A DNA stretch of 64,000 nucleotides from Gammaproteobacteria bacterium (lineage in GTDB: Bacteria > Pseudomonadota > Gammaproteobacteria > Steroidobacterales > GCA-2729495): the NCBI GenBank assembly GCA_030583605.1, contig CP129466.1:1247001-1311000 (forward strand), given 5' to 3'. Under the pieces are notes generated by a model. It worked only from the letters and a program-made list of their open reading frames with translations, was not told where the DNA came from and made no database searches. Of the stretch, positions 53,601 to 61,985 are shown piece by piece. Numbering within the stretch: position 1 is the first letter of the stretch; every line of letters begins with the position of its first letter. The position numbers were made by a program, and so were the translations under genes.

Positions 53601-53773
53601 ACCGCGGGACTGGCGCCCGGATAGGAAGCGCTGACGATGATGGTCGGCGGCACGACCTCGGGATACTGCGAGACCGGCAGCCCGAAATAGGAGAGCGCAC
53701 CCACCAGCGTGATGATGATGGATACCACGGCCGCAAACCGCGGCCGGTCGATGAAATATTCGCTGAAGCGCAT
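50621..53773 (-). CDS. RND (HAE-1) multidrug efflux transporter, MexF/OqxB-like
   Basis: The 1050-residue inner-membrane transporter starts MRFSEYFIDRPRFAAVVSII. It carries the HAE-1 landmarks GLPVSQYPEVVPPTIIVSAS, GVENMLYMTSSSTTDGAMSL, the proton-relay segment ALGFSLNNLTLFGLVLAIG followed by VVDDAIVVVEN (paired Asp in TM4), and AVFVPTAFLGGISGAFFQQF. Its N-terminal third most resembles MexF/OqxB, so chloramphenicol, quinolone or biocide export is plausible but not proven. The ATG overlaps the adaptor stop by 1 nt. No outer-membrane factor is encoded beside it. Confidence 0.94.
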   Translation of the reverse strand: MRFSEYFIDRPRFAAVVSIIITLVGALSYFGLPVSQYPEVVPPTIIVSASYPGASPAVIADTVAAPLEQEINGVENMLYMTSSSTTDGAMSLTITFESGTNLDIAQVQVQNRVAIAESRLPEEVRRLGIVTEKSSPDLMIVVHLDSPDNSLDQLYISNYALLRIRDVLARIDGVGSITVFGAREYSMRVWLDPDRMTTLNVTAADVVAALRAQNVQVAGGALGEPPVAGDNAFQVTLSSQGRLVTPEEFGDVIVKTGEDGRLIRVRDFARTELGARSYRTASYLDGRPAVAMAHFQRPGSNALQTAAAIKATMAELSKDFPKGLNYQIVYNPTEFIAQSIEAVYATIFEATVLVVLVIVLFLQNWRAAIIPVTTIPVSLIGTFGILAALGFSLNNLTLFGLVLAIGIVVDDAIVVVENIERDLERGLAPREAARHTMTEVGPALVSIALVLAAVFVPTAFLGGISGAFFQQFGVTITAAMVISALNSLTLSPALGAILLQPAGASPGGVEQRVQRLLQPVFNAFNRAFDAVRRGYARSVRAVVRRSGYALAAFVVLLAATAGALAVVPTGFIPVQDQGYLISIVELPKGSSLDRTNAVVKRVTQMSLDTPGVEHVVAFAGFSVATQSNLTQSGTVFLGLTPFEDRGSDLSATAIAARLNAAFSEIQEAQILVIQPPPVRGIGTGSDFKMMVEDHGGQGLQALEGATWQLAMAASGSGEVSRAFTTFSTSAPEYYLDIDRTRAEMLNVPVANVFETLQVYLGSMYVNDFTLLGRNYRVTAQADAPFRVSPDDIARLRTRNTEGGMVPLGSIVTVRESSGPDRVVRHNGYPAAELQIGTPPGRSSGDVLAYMNRLANAALPQGFGHSWVELAFQQLKTSSFGLLMFPLSVLFVYLVLTALYESWTLPVTIVLIVPLCLLFALVALLVRGMDVNILSQIGFVVLVALACKNAILIVEFARQREVAGADPEHAAVEAAELRLRPIVMTSLAFIFGVMPLVWATGAGAAMRQALGTTVFGGMLGVTVIGLYLTPVFYVVIRRMVMRRGAGTAVTA

Positions 53774-54921
53774 CAGCCGATCTGGCCGGGCACCGGGCGC
53801 ACCTTTGCCCCCGGCCGGACCCGTTGCAGGCCGTTGATGATGACGCGGTCGGTGGCCTGCACGCCGGAGCGGATGACGCGCAGCGTGCCTTCCTGGCGGC
53901 CGAGGACCACCGGCACGGCGCGCACCGTGTCATCCTTGCCGACCACGAACACGATGCGTTGGGTCTGGTCCGTGCCGATTGCCTCGTCGGGTACCAGCAG
54001 GGCATCGTAGGGCCCTTCGCCAATGATCTGCACCCGCGCGAAAAGCCCCGGCACCAGCACGCCGTCGGGGTTAGGAAACACCGCGCGCCCCTGGATCGTG
54101 CCGGTCGCCGGGTCGAGCCGGTTGTCGATGAAATCCACGTAGCCCTGGTGCGGGAAGTCCTGCTCGTCGGCAAGCTGCAGGCGCACCGGGGTCTGGTGGT
54201 CTCGCGCGCTCAGCCGTTCGCCGGACTGCACCATGCGCTGGTAACGCAGGTAGGCGCGCTCGTCGGCGTTGACGTAGACGTGGATGGGGTCGACGGAGAC
54301 GATGGTCGTGAGCAGCGTCGCGTCCTTGGTCCCGCCGGTCACCAGATTGCCGACGGTCACGAGTTTGCGGCTGACGCGTCCGGCAATCGGCGCGCGCACT
54401 TCGCTGAACTCGAGGTCGAGCTCTGCGGCCTGTACCCGAGCCTCGGCCTCGGCGATGGCGGCGGCCGCGGCCTTGCGCTCCTCCGTGCGCGTGTCGAGAT
54501 CACGCTCGGAGATGGTTTTTGCGGAAAACAACTGCTTCGCCCGCTCGAGGTCGCGCTCGGCGAGTTCCAGGCGCGCGCGCGCGCCGGTCAGAGTGGCGCG
54601 GGCCTCATCGAGGATGGCCCGGTAGGGACGCGGATCGATCACGAACAGGAGATCGCCTTTGGCGACCATCGCGCCATCGTTGAAAGGCGCCGTTTTCACG
54701 TAGCCGCTGACCCGTGCGCGGACCTCGACGGTTTCCGGGGCTGCCAGACGGCCAGTGTACTCGTCCCAGTCGGTGACCTGCCGCGCGAGCGGCTGCGCCA
54801 CGGTGACCTCCGGCAGCATCTGCGGGGCCTGGTCAGGCGTCTTGCAGCCGCCGGCGGCGAGGGCCAGCGCCGCCAACCCGATGAGCTGTATCCGCCGGTT
54901 CGGGCGACTCTGGGCAGTCAT
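53773..54921 (-). CDS. RND periplasmic adaptor (MexE/AcrA family) lipoprotein
   Basis: The 382-residue membrane-fusion protein bridges the RND pump and an outer-membrane channel. It has a lipoprotein-like signal (GLAALALAAGGC followed by KTPD), the TGRLAAPETVEVRARVSGYV lipoyl half, a long alpha-hairpin (RARLELAERDLERAKQLFSA), and ELDLEFSEVRAPIAGRVSRK, the second lipoyl half. The beta-barrel and membrane-proximal domains follow. I chose MTAQSRPNRR as start; a 28-residue upstream extension lacks signal features. It is the first gene of the two-gene pump operon. Confidence 0.92.
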   Translation of the reverse strand: MTAQSRPNRRIQLIGLAALALAAGGCKTPDQAPQMLPEVTVAQPLARQVTDWDEYTGRLAAPETVEVRARVSGYVKTAPFNDGAMVAKGDLLFVIDPRPYRAILDEARATLTGARARLELAERDLERAKQLFSAKTISERDLDTRTEERKAAAAAIAEAEARVQAAELDLEFSEVRAPIAGRVSRKLVTVGNLVTGGTKDATLLTTIVSVDPIHVYVNADERAYLRYQRMVQSGERLSARDHQTPVRLQLADEQDFPHQGYVDFIDNRLDPATGTIQGRAVFPNPDGVLVPGLFARVQIIGEGPYDALLVPDEAIGTDQTQRIVFVVGKDDTVRAVPVVLGRQEGTLRVIRSGVQATDRVIINGLQRVRPGAKVRPVPGQIG

Positions 54922-55076
54922 GTCACTTCGCTTGTAGGCAGTACGGAACCGCGAAGGATACACCGCCGCGTGCGGGAAGAGCACCCCGACGCGGTTTCGG
55001 GCCAATCAGCGGGCGTGCTGTAATGATGCTCACCAACCGCTATCGCGCGCCGACCTTTGGTGTCCCGGGATCTGAA

Positions 55077-55092
55077 CCGCAACACCTTGCGG
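55077..55092 (-). other. Small hairpin downstream of glgX
   Basis: CCGCAA-CACC-TTGCGG forms a 6-bp stem 8 nt after the glgX stop. There is no T-run, so any terminator function is weak. The 54922-55099 gap otherwise holds nothing recognised. Confidence 0.3.
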
Positions 55093-55099
55093 CTGAACC

Positions 55100-57181
55100 T
55101 CAGGTTTTCCACCCCTCCAGCACGACGACCGACCGGGCGGCGACCATGCAGCGCGCACCGGCACGTTCCTGTTGTTCCGGTGCCGCGATGTCACCGGGCG
55201 GCTCGCGTGCAGTGTCCACGGCACGAAACCATCCCGCACCGTCGAGCGCCGGCAGCGCCACGTCGAAGGGCGCTGGCCCCATGTTCATGATCACATGCAG
55301 CGGCGGCTCGCCGGTGTCGCGGCCGGCGAGGGTAAACGCCAGGTAGCGCGTGGTGCGTGCGTTCCAATCCGGTGGCCGACCCGTTTCGCTGTGCCAGGCG
55401 ATGTCCGGAAGCCCCTCGTTGCCGCTGCCGGGCGCACCCGTGAGGAAACGGGTACGGCGCAGCGAACGGTGCCGGCGACGCAGGCGGATCATCTCGCGCA
55501 CGAAGCGCAGGAAGTCGGCGTTGCGGTCCACCAGTGTCCAGTCGAACCAGGAGATGGCGTTATCCTGGCAGTAGGCGTTGTTGTTGCCCTTCTGCGTGCG
55601 CAGCACCTCGTCGCCGGCGAGCAGCATGGGTGCGCCCTGGGAGAGAAGCAGCAGGGCCATGTGGTTGCGCACGAGCTGGCGGCGCAGCGCGCGCACGGCC
55701 GGGTCATCGGTCGGGCCTTCCACGCCGCAGTTCCAGCTGAAGTTTTCGTTGGCGCCATCGCGGTTGTCCTCGCCATTGCGTTCGTTGTGGCGATGGTTGT
55801 AGCTGACGAGGTCGGCGAGGGTGAAGCCGTCGTGGCAGGTGACGAAGTTGACGCTGTTGATGGGTAGCCCGCCGCCCGGGGCGTACAGGTCACTGCTCCC
55901 GCTGATGCGCGACGCCGTTTCGCCGATGAGACCGGTGTCGCCGCGCACGAAGCGGCGGATGGAATCGCGGTAGCGCCCGTTCCACTCCGCCCAGCGAAAG
56001 CCTGGAAACTCGCCGACCTGATACAGCCCGGCGGCATCCCAGGCTTCGGCGATGAGGCGCGTATGGGCGAGTGTCTCGGAGAACTCGATGTTCCAGAGCA
56101 CCGGCGCGTGATACATCGGGTTGCCGTCTTCGCCGCGCGCGAGCACGCTCGCGAGATCGAACCGGAAGCCGTCCACGTGCATTTCGCGCACCCAGTACTC
56201 CAGGCACTGCACGATGTAGCGTGAAACCAGCGGGTGATTGCAGTTGACGGTGTTGCCGCAGCCGGAGTAGTCCCGGTAGCGGCGCCGGTCTGCCGGGTCG
56301 AGATGGTAGAAGATCTCGTTGCCGAATCCCTTGAAGCCGATGACCGGGCCGTCTGCGCCGCCTTCGGCCGTGTGATTGAACACCACGTCGAGGATCACCC
56401 CGATGCCTGCCCGGTGCAGGGCCTTTACCATGTCGCGGAACTCACATCGTCCGTCGGCGGTGCCGCAGAACTGCGGGTGCAGGGCGAAGAACGCGATCGG
56501 GCTGTATCCCCAGTAGTTGCGCAGTCCGAGCGCCGCGGTCCCGGTGGGCACGTCCTGGGCGTCGAATGCCATCACCGGCATCAGTTCCACGTCGGTGATC
56601 CCGAGGCTCTGCAGGTACGGAATCTTCTCGATGATGGCGCCGAAGGTGCCGGGGGCCGCAACACGGGAGGAGGCGTGGCGCGTGAATCCGCCGACGTGCA
56701 TCTCGTAGAGGATGCTGTCCTCCATGCGGTGGTTGAGTGGGGTGTCGCCTTCCCAGTCGTAATCGTCGTGGCCCGTGACCTGGGCGCGAAAGTTCGTCTG
56801 CGGTCGCTCCGGCCGGCAGGCGAGGGCGCGGTTCCAGTGCTCGTCGCTCACGACGCGGGTCCATGGGTCGAGCAATTCGCGGCGCCGATCGAAGCGGAAT
56901 CCGGTGCGCACGGTGTCGCCTGGGCCGTCCACCTGCCAGGCGTACCAGAGCCCCGGCCGGGCACCGTCGACCAGCACATGCCAGAAGAAGAACGTGCGGT
57001 TCTGTACCGGGTCGAGATCGATGATCTGCAGTGGCTCGGTGTCGCGCGCCGCTTCGAAGAGCAGGAGTGAGACCGCGGTGGCGTTGCGGCTGAACGCCAC
57101 GAAATTCACGCCCGTGGCGCTGACGCTGGTACCGGTGGGAAACGGCTCGCCGGGAAGGATTCTGAACGGACCGGCGGACAC
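55100..57181 (-). CDS. glgX: Glycogen debranching enzyme GlgX (GTG start)
   Basis: GlgX hydrolyses alpha-1,6 linkages in phosphorylase-trimmed glycogen (GH13_11). The 693-residue product has the N-terminal domain (PGEPFPTGTSVSATGVNFVA), the barrel with VVFNHTAEGGADGPVIGFKG, nucleophile motif VDGFRFDLASVLAR, acid/base LIAEAWDAAGLYQVGEFPGF and NFVTCHDGFTLADLVSYNHR. The GTG start gives the normal length and lies 17 nt after the glgP stop. The longer frame reads into glgP. It forms a glgP-glgX operon. Confidence 0.93.
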   Translation of the reverse strand: MSAGPFRILPGEPFPTGTSVSATGVNFVAFSRNATAVSLLLFEAARDTEPLQIIDLDPVQNRTFFFWHVLVDGARPGLWYAWQVDGPGDTVRTGFRFDRRRELLDPWTRVVSDEHWNRALACRPERPQTNFRAQVTGHDDYDWEGDTPLNHRMEDSILYEMHVGGFTRHASSRVAAPGTFGAIIEKIPYLQSLGITDVELMPVMAFDAQDVPTGTAALGLRNYWGYSPIAFFALHPQFCGTADGRCEFRDMVKALHRAGIGVILDVVFNHTAEGGADGPVIGFKGFGNEIFYHLDPADRRRYRDYSGCGNTVNCNHPLVSRYIVQCLEYWVREMHVDGFRFDLASVLARGEDGNPMYHAPVLWNIEFSETLAHTRLIAEAWDAAGLYQVGEFPGFRWAEWNGRYRDSIRRFVRGDTGLIGETASRISGSSDLYAPGGGLPINSVNFVTCHDGFTLADLVSYNHRHNERNGEDNRDGANENFSWNCGVEGPTDDPAVRALRRQLVRNHMALLLLSQGAPMLLAGDEVLRTQKGNNNAYCQDNAISWFDWTLVDRNADFLRFVREMIRLRRRHRSLRRTRFLTGAPGSGNEGLPDIAWHSETGRPPDWNARTTRYLAFTLAGRDTGEPPLHVIMNMGPAPFDVALPALDGAGWFRAVDTAREPPGDIAAPEQQERAGARCMVAARSVVVLEGWKT

Positions 57182-57198
57182 GACTGCAACAGCGCCGG

Positions 57199-59823
57199 CT
57201 ACAGCCAGCGCATCAGGCCGGTCTCGTAGGGCGTGGACAGGCAGGCGTGCTGCGGCATCGCGCGAATCTCGTAGCGCAGCGCCCCGCACCAGGGTGGAAC
57301 GAGTTCGAGCCGGTAACCGCACTCGCCGCTGGCGCTGGCCTCGCCGGAGGGCGCGAAGGGCGCAACGAACACCGCTTCGTCGCCCACGTACCGCACCCCG
57401 TCGCGCACCCGGCCATGCTGCGAGTACTGCTTGACCGGCACCGCCAGGTGCGAGCAGGTTTCCCGGTGCAACACGCATTCGACACGCACGTCCTGGGGCG
57501 ACAATCCGTTCAGTTGCACGACGACGTCGAATTGCACGGCCTGGTCGAACTCCACCCGCGCGGTGACCGGCTGGATGATCCGCAGGCTGATCCCCGGCCA
57601 CGCCTCGCGCACGCGTGCCTTCCAGTCCGCGAGTTCACGGGCGGGCACATGAGCCTGCGCCGCGATCTTGCGACCGTGCGCGGCTGCGGGCCCATAGAAG
57701 CAGCAAGCGTAATCGTGCAGCAGCCGGTTGCTGTTGAAATGGGGCAGCACCGAGGCCATCGAGCGCTTGCAGATCTGGACCCAGCCGGGCGAGTAACCGA
57801 GCTTCTCGTCACGGCGGTAGTACAGCGGGATCACGTCGTCCTGCAGGATCTCGTACAGCGTCCGGGCGTCCTGGCGGTTGCGGTCGCCATCATCACGGTG
57901 ATTCGACGCCGGTGGAATGGCCCAGCCGTTGCTGCCGTCGTAACCTTCGGCCCACCAGCCGTCGAGCACGCTCAGGTTGACGGTGCCGTTGATGGCCGCC
58001 TTCATGCCCGAGGTGCCGCTGGCCTCCATCGGGTAGATCGGGTTGTTCAACCAGACGTCCACTCCGGAGGTGAGCAGGCTGCCGAGGTCGATGTCGTAGC
58101 CTTCGACCAGCAGGATCTTGCCGAAGAACTCCGGCTGGTTCGCGATCTGGTGGACCTCGTGCATCAGTCGCTGACCGGGTTCGTCGGCCGGATGTGCCTT
58201 GCCCGCAAAGATGAACACGACCGGGCGCTCCTCCTTGTCGACGATCTCCTTCAGCCAGCCGAGGTCGGTCAGCAGCAGCGTGTGGCGCTTGTAGGTCGCG
58301 AAGCGGCGCGCGAAGCCGATCGTGAGGACGTTCGGGTTCTCCGGGTCGATGTTTTTCATGAGCCGGTGGATGTGCGCGCTGCTGACCCGGTTTCGCACGT
58401 GCTGCCGCTCGATGCGGTTGCGCAGCGCATTGAGCATTTCGCTCTTTACGCGCTGGTTCACGTACCAGAACCGCCCGTCCGGAATGTCCATGATGTTCTG
58501 CATGAGCTGGCGGTCCATCAGCTCGTAGTGCCAGGAGGCACCCAGGTGCTGCCCCAGCAGTTCCGTCCATTCCTCGCGCATGAAGGTCGGGACATGCACG
58601 CCGTTGGTGACGTAACCGACGGGATTCTCCTGCGGGCGCACGTTGGGCCAGGCGCTGGAGAGGATCTCGGAGGAAACGCTGCCGTGAATCGCGCTGACAC
58701 CGTTCACCGAGCGCGAGCCCGAGACCGCGAGCCGGGTCATGTTGAACTGGTGTTGCTGGTCGTCGTGCTGGCCAAGACGGAGAAAAGCCTCGTCGGATAT
58801 GCCGAGGTCCTTGATCTTGTCCTGGAAATACCGCAGGACCAGTTCACGCGGAAACACGTCGTGACCCGCGACCACCGGCGTGTGGGTCGTGAATACGGTG
58901 GAGGCCGCCACTTCCTCGAGCGCTGCGGCGAACGGCAGGTCCTGTGCCATCAGTTCGCGGGCGCGCTCGATGACCTGAAACGCGGGGTGTCCCTCGTTGA
59001 TGTGCCACACGGTCGGCTTGAAGCCGGCGGCCCGTAGCGCCCGCACGCCACCGATGCCCAGCACGATTTCCTGCTGGATCCGCATGGCCTGGTCGCCGCC
59101 GTACAGGACCTGGGTGATGGTGCGATCCGCGTCTTCGTTCTGGCACACATCGGTGTCGAGCAGCAGCACCGTCACGCGCCCGACCGCTGCGCGCCAGATC
59201 CTGACACTGACGCTGCGGCCCGGGAATCGGACCTGCACCAGGACGTCCTGGCCGGCGTCGTTGCGAAGCGGCGTGACTGGAATGTCGTCGGCCGGCGTGT
59301 AGCGGTACTCCGCGATCTGGTGGCCGTGCTCGTCGATGCGCTGCGTGAAGTAGCCCTGCCGGTAGAGCAGGCCGACGGCGACGAACGGCAGGCGCATGTC
59401 GCTGGCGGTCTTGCAATGATCGCCCGCGAGGATGCCGAGTCCGCCGGAGTACAGCGGCACGCTGTCGTGAAACCCGTATTCGGCACAGAAATAGGCGACG
59501 AGGTCATCCTTGGCCAGACCGGCCGGCATGTAGCCCGTCAGCGTCTGGTCCAGGTAGGAGTCGAACTCGGCCAGCACACGCCGGTAAGCGCCGAGAAACG
59601 TCTCGTTCCCGGCTGCCATGTTCAGTACGGCCTGATCCACGCACCGCAGGAATACCTTCGGATTGCGGCCGACGCGCCACCACAGCTCACGGTCGAGCAG
59701 CGCGAAGAGCTGTCGCGTCGGACGGTGCCAGCTGAACCAGAGATTGCCGGCAAGATCAGTGAGCCGCCGGAGCTTGTCGGGCAGCGCGGCGCTTACCTGT
59801 AAAAAAAATTCCTGTCCCGCCAT
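57199..59823 (-). CDS. glgP: Glycogen/alpha-glucan phosphorylase (GT35, short form)
   Basis: The enzyme releases glucose-1-phosphate from alpha-1,4-glucan chains. The 874-residue product belongs to the bacterial type with an N-terminal domain (GNLWFSWHRPTRQLFALLDR, YFCAEYGFHDSVPLYSGGLG). The pyridoxal-phosphate site is EASGTSGMKAAINGTVNLSV followed by LDGWWAEG, where the Lys binds PLP. Also visible are TIGFARRFATYKRHTLLLTD and a C-terminal domain of unknown role (about residues 740-874). MAGQEFFLQ is preferred as start because GGAGG lies 8 nt upstream. Confidence 0.94.
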   Translation of the reverse strand: MAGQEFFLQVSAALPDKLRRLTDLAGNLWFSWHRPTRQLFALLDRELWWRVGRNPKVFLRCVDQAVLNMAAGNETFLGAYRRVLAEFDSYLDQTLTGYMPAGLAKDDLVAYFCAEYGFHDSVPLYSGGLGILAGDHCKTASDMRLPFVAVGLLYRQGYFTQRIDEHGHQIAEYRYTPADDIPVTPLRNDAGQDVLVQVRFPGRSVSVRIWRAAVGRVTVLLLDTDVCQNEDADRTITQVLYGGDQAMRIQQEIVLGIGGVRALRAAGFKPTVWHINEGHPAFQVIERARELMAQDLPFAAALEEVAASTVFTTHTPVVAGHDVFPRELVLRYFQDKIKDLGISDEAFLRLGQHDDQQHQFNMTRLAVSGSRSVNGVSAIHGSVSSEILSSAWPNVRPQENPVGYVTNGVHVPTFMREEWTELLGQHLGASWHYELMDRQLMQNIMDIPDGRFWYVNQRVKSEMLNALRNRIERQHVRNRVSSAHIHRLMKNIDPENPNVLTIGFARRFATYKRHTLLLTDLGWLKEIVDKEERPVVFIFAGKAHPADEPGQRLMHEVHQIANQPEFFGKILLVEGYDIDLGSLLTSGVDVWLNNPIYPMEASGTSGMKAAINGTVNLSVLDGWWAEGYDGSNGWAIPPASNHRDDGDRNRQDARTLYEILQDDVIPLYYRRDEKLGYSPGWVQICKRSMASVLPHFNSNRLLHDYACCFYGPAAAHGRKIAAQAHVPARELADWKARVREAWPGISLRIIQPVTARVEFDQAVQFDVVVQLNGLSPQDVRVECVLHRETCSHLAVPVKQYSQHGRVRDGVRYVGDEAVFVAPFAPSGEASASGECGYRLELVPPWCGALRYEIRAMPQHACLSTPYETGLMRWL

Positions 59824-59961
59824 GCGGTCAGGCCTCCAGACGACGTTATGCGGCGACACTGCAGTGAAGGGGGCGGATTATCTTACGGTTGTGCCGGTGG
59901 CGGCAACGTAGAGCTGCAGATCATCCCGGCACCGCAGCGCAGGGCAGGCGCCTCGATCGTT

Positions 59962-59967
59962 TATACT
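59962..59967 (+). promoter_or_regulatory. -10-like element before the ABM-domain gene
   Basis: TATACT lies 50 nt upstream of the ATG at 60017, with no good -35 at the normal distance. It is the only promoter-like hexamer seen in the glgP/ABM divergent region (59824-60016). Confidence 0.3.
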
Positions 59968-60016
59968 TTGGCCAGGCGCAGTCAGCGCAACCGCAAGAAC
60001 AGCAAGGAGCCAAAGG

Positions 60017-60385
60017 ATGGTCGTCTACGTCGCCACAGTCTGGGCAAAGCCTGGCCACGAGCAGGATGTCACCCGCTTCTATCAGAACCTCGAGCCGCTG
60101 ATGCGTGAGGCCAAGGGGTTCCGCAAGAGCCGCATATTGCGGGCCCGCACCGGCACGATGGTCGAGGCCATTCGCAAGATCGTCACGCCCGAAGAGATGG
60201 CGCGCCACCCGGAGCCTGCCGTGAAAGGCACGCACTTCATCATCGTCGAGGAGTGGGACAGCGTCGAGGCGCGGCTCGCATTCGCGCGCGGCCCGGCCAC
60301 CGCCTCGCGTGGCAAGGATCTCTTCCCGTATCTGCTGCCCGAGCACAGCCACGAGTTCTACGAGGACGTCGCACTCGGCCGCTGA
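60017..60385 (+). CDS. Antibiotic biosynthesis monooxygenase (ABM)-like dimeric alpha/beta-barrel protein
   Basis: The 122-residue product starts VYVATVWAKPGHEQDVTRFY and continues with RFYQNLEPLMREAKGFRKSR and THFIIVEEWDSVEARLAFAR, the beta-alpha-beta pattern of ABM/dimeric alpha-beta barrel proteins. EEWDS is the usual W-containing strand. Members act as small monooxygenases or haem-binding proteins; the substrate is unknown. AAGGAG lies upstream of the ATG. It is divergent from glgP and seems monocistronic. Confidence 0.75.
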   Translation: MVVYVATVWAKPGHEQDVTRFYQNLEPLMREAKGFRKSRILRARTGTMVEAIRKIVTPEEMARHPEPAVKGTHFIIVEEWDSVEARLAFARGPATASRGKDLFPYLLPEHSHEFYEDVALGR

Positions 60386-60924
60386 GTGGTCCCCGGCGGG
60401 GATGCGTTAGCGCGCCTGGCGCGGCGCCGGAGCGACAAAAAAAGTTCTTCTCCCACCGGCGGGTGCCGGACTCTGCCCGTCACCGGGCCTCGCCGCCGGC
60501 TGGCCCTGCGGGTGCCCTCGCCGGCGTGCTCGCTGCGCAGGGCACGCCACTCGACATCCTTGGTCTCGTGGGCGCGCAGCAGCGGCATCCCTGCCGCTGC
60601 CTCTGCGAGCTTGGCCTTGCTCGCTACGCCTGCTCGGCCAGCCGCCTGATGGGCTCGGACCGGAGACGGGCTGAGTCGCGGCCGTGGGGCAACGGCATCC
60701 GCACTGCAATCGTCGCCTGAGACCACGCGCGTCGTCACGCCGAGGAAGCGGTGGGCGCAGCCCCGGCGCGGGCATGTGTGGAGCCGGCTGTCAGGGAGAC
60801 AACAGCCGGCGCAACCCATAGCGACGAGCACAGGGACGTGCGAGGAGCGGCACGCGCCGGGGGCACGACCACCGCATCGTCCACCGACGATCCACGGCAT
60901 TCACGCAGAGCGGCGGAGAACCAC
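60386..60924. other. Long region without a convincing gene
   Basis: This 539-nt stretch is GC-rich with several open frames on both strands (up to 180 codons), but none shows a family motif, Shine-Dalgarno or natural composition. Arg, Ala and Gly dominate in all frames. No tRNA or known RNA was recognised. It may be a decayed repeat, an untranslated RNA or a 3' region. Confidence 0.45.
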
Positions 60925-60966
60925 AAAAAAGGCCAGACCCCCGGAGCAACCGGGAGTCCGGCCTTT
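60925..60966 (-). terminator. Rho-independent terminator of the RRM protein gene
   Basis: On the minus strand, AAAGGCCGGACTCCCGG pairs imperfectly with CCGGGGGTCTGGCCTTT across a short loop, followed by a T-run (six A on the plus strand at 60925-60930). It begins about 40 nt after the stop of the RNA-binding protein gene. This is the clearest intrinsic terminator in the window. Confidence 0.88.
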
Positions 60967-61007
60967 GAATTGTGCGACTACCGCCGGTCAGACCAGCGGG
61001 AAGTCAT

Positions 61008-61358
61008 TTACCAGGAGCGCCCGCGGCCACCGCGGTCGCCACCACCGCGCGGGCCACCACGGTCACCACCACCGCGCGGACCGCCGAAGCCGCCGCCACG
61101 GGGGCGGTCTTCACGCGGGCGTGCGACGTTGATCTTCAGCGACCGATCCTGAAAGGACTGACCATTCAACTGGCTGATCGCCTTCTGGGCGTCGTCGTCG
61201 CTTGCCATTTCGACGAAGGCGAAGCCCTTCGAGCGACCGGTATCGCGGTCCTTGATCACGGAAACCGACTTCACGCTGCCGGCCTGGGAAAATAGCTGGC
61301 GCAGTTCATCTTCCGTCGCGGTATACGACAGATTCCCAACATACAACTTCGATTCCAT
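61008..61358 (-). CDS. RRM-type glycine-rich RNA-binding protein
   Basis: The 116-residue product has one RRM domain (residues 3-80): RNP2 LYVGNL (5-10), FSQAGSVKSVSVIKDRDTGR, and RNP1 KGFAFVEM (44-51). A C-terminal RGG-type tail (residues 82-116; repeated GGGDRGGPR) follows. Such proteins occur in cyanobacteria and many proteobacteria, bind single-stranded RNA, and are often cold-induced. Induction here cannot be judged. AGGAG precedes the ATG and a strong terminator follows. Confidence 0.93.
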   Translation of the reverse strand: MESKLYVGNLSYTATEDELRQLFSQAGSVKSVSVIKDRDTGRSKGFAFVEMASDDDAQKAISQLNGQSFQDRSLKINVARPREDRPRGGGFGGPRGGGDRGGPRGGGDRGGRGRSW

Positions 61359-61985
61359 CTGTGCTCCTGGTCTCGGGTCTTTATCAAGTGGCTCGTTTAA
61401 CGACGGAGTTGCCGCAAGCTTGCATCAGTTCAATGAGAAGCCGATTGCGCTGTGTCGCTCTGTGTCGCGTAGCCGGTAAGTATCCGGGCACGGGTGCTTC
61501 GCCTCATCGTCCCAAGGACGAGCAAGACGTTGTCCCCATTCCCTCCTGGCGGGCTTAATACCCTCCCAATGTCGCAGTCTACGCCCCGGCGCTGCGATCC
61601 ACCATCCCCACGCTGCTGGTGAATGCCGCTCCGCGCTCAAGGCACCCCCGCCGTCGGCGCAGCGACCGGCGTCGGACCGACGCACCCGGATGGGCAGGGT
61701 GCAGGGCAGGGACAGGCGTCGCTAGGAACGCCAGCCGGTCGGCCGCCTTCAGATCGGCGGCGGGTGCGCATGGGTTGCGATGCAGGCGGGCCACGGTTGC
61801 CCGGTCCGGGACACGCGCCTAGACTCGGTCCAGCTCACCTTCGGGACGGGGAAGCCTTGCGCCATGCTGTCGCCAGCAGAGTTGTTTCTGCCGCCGTTGG
61901 CCGCCCAGCACCCTCTCGATCGGCTCCGCGGCAACGCTGATGCCGCCCGGGCCGGCGCATTCTTATTATTGGTGAACCGGGCCGC
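61359..61985. other. Long divergent region between the RRM and TRAP genes
   Basis: This 627-nt gap contains no recognised gene. Short frames across it lack motifs. It must hold the upstream region of the RRM gene, perhaps with a long leader, and of the TRAP genes. TATTAT at 61964-61969 may be a -10 element for dctP. No tRNA or known riboswitch was recognised. Confidence 0.4.

Noticed and set aside
60253..60900. 155- and 180-codon frames in the region downstream of the ABM gene
   Set aside because: They begin inside the ABM gene or lack start signals, and composition is biased to Arg and Ala. The stretch is listed as unexplained instead.
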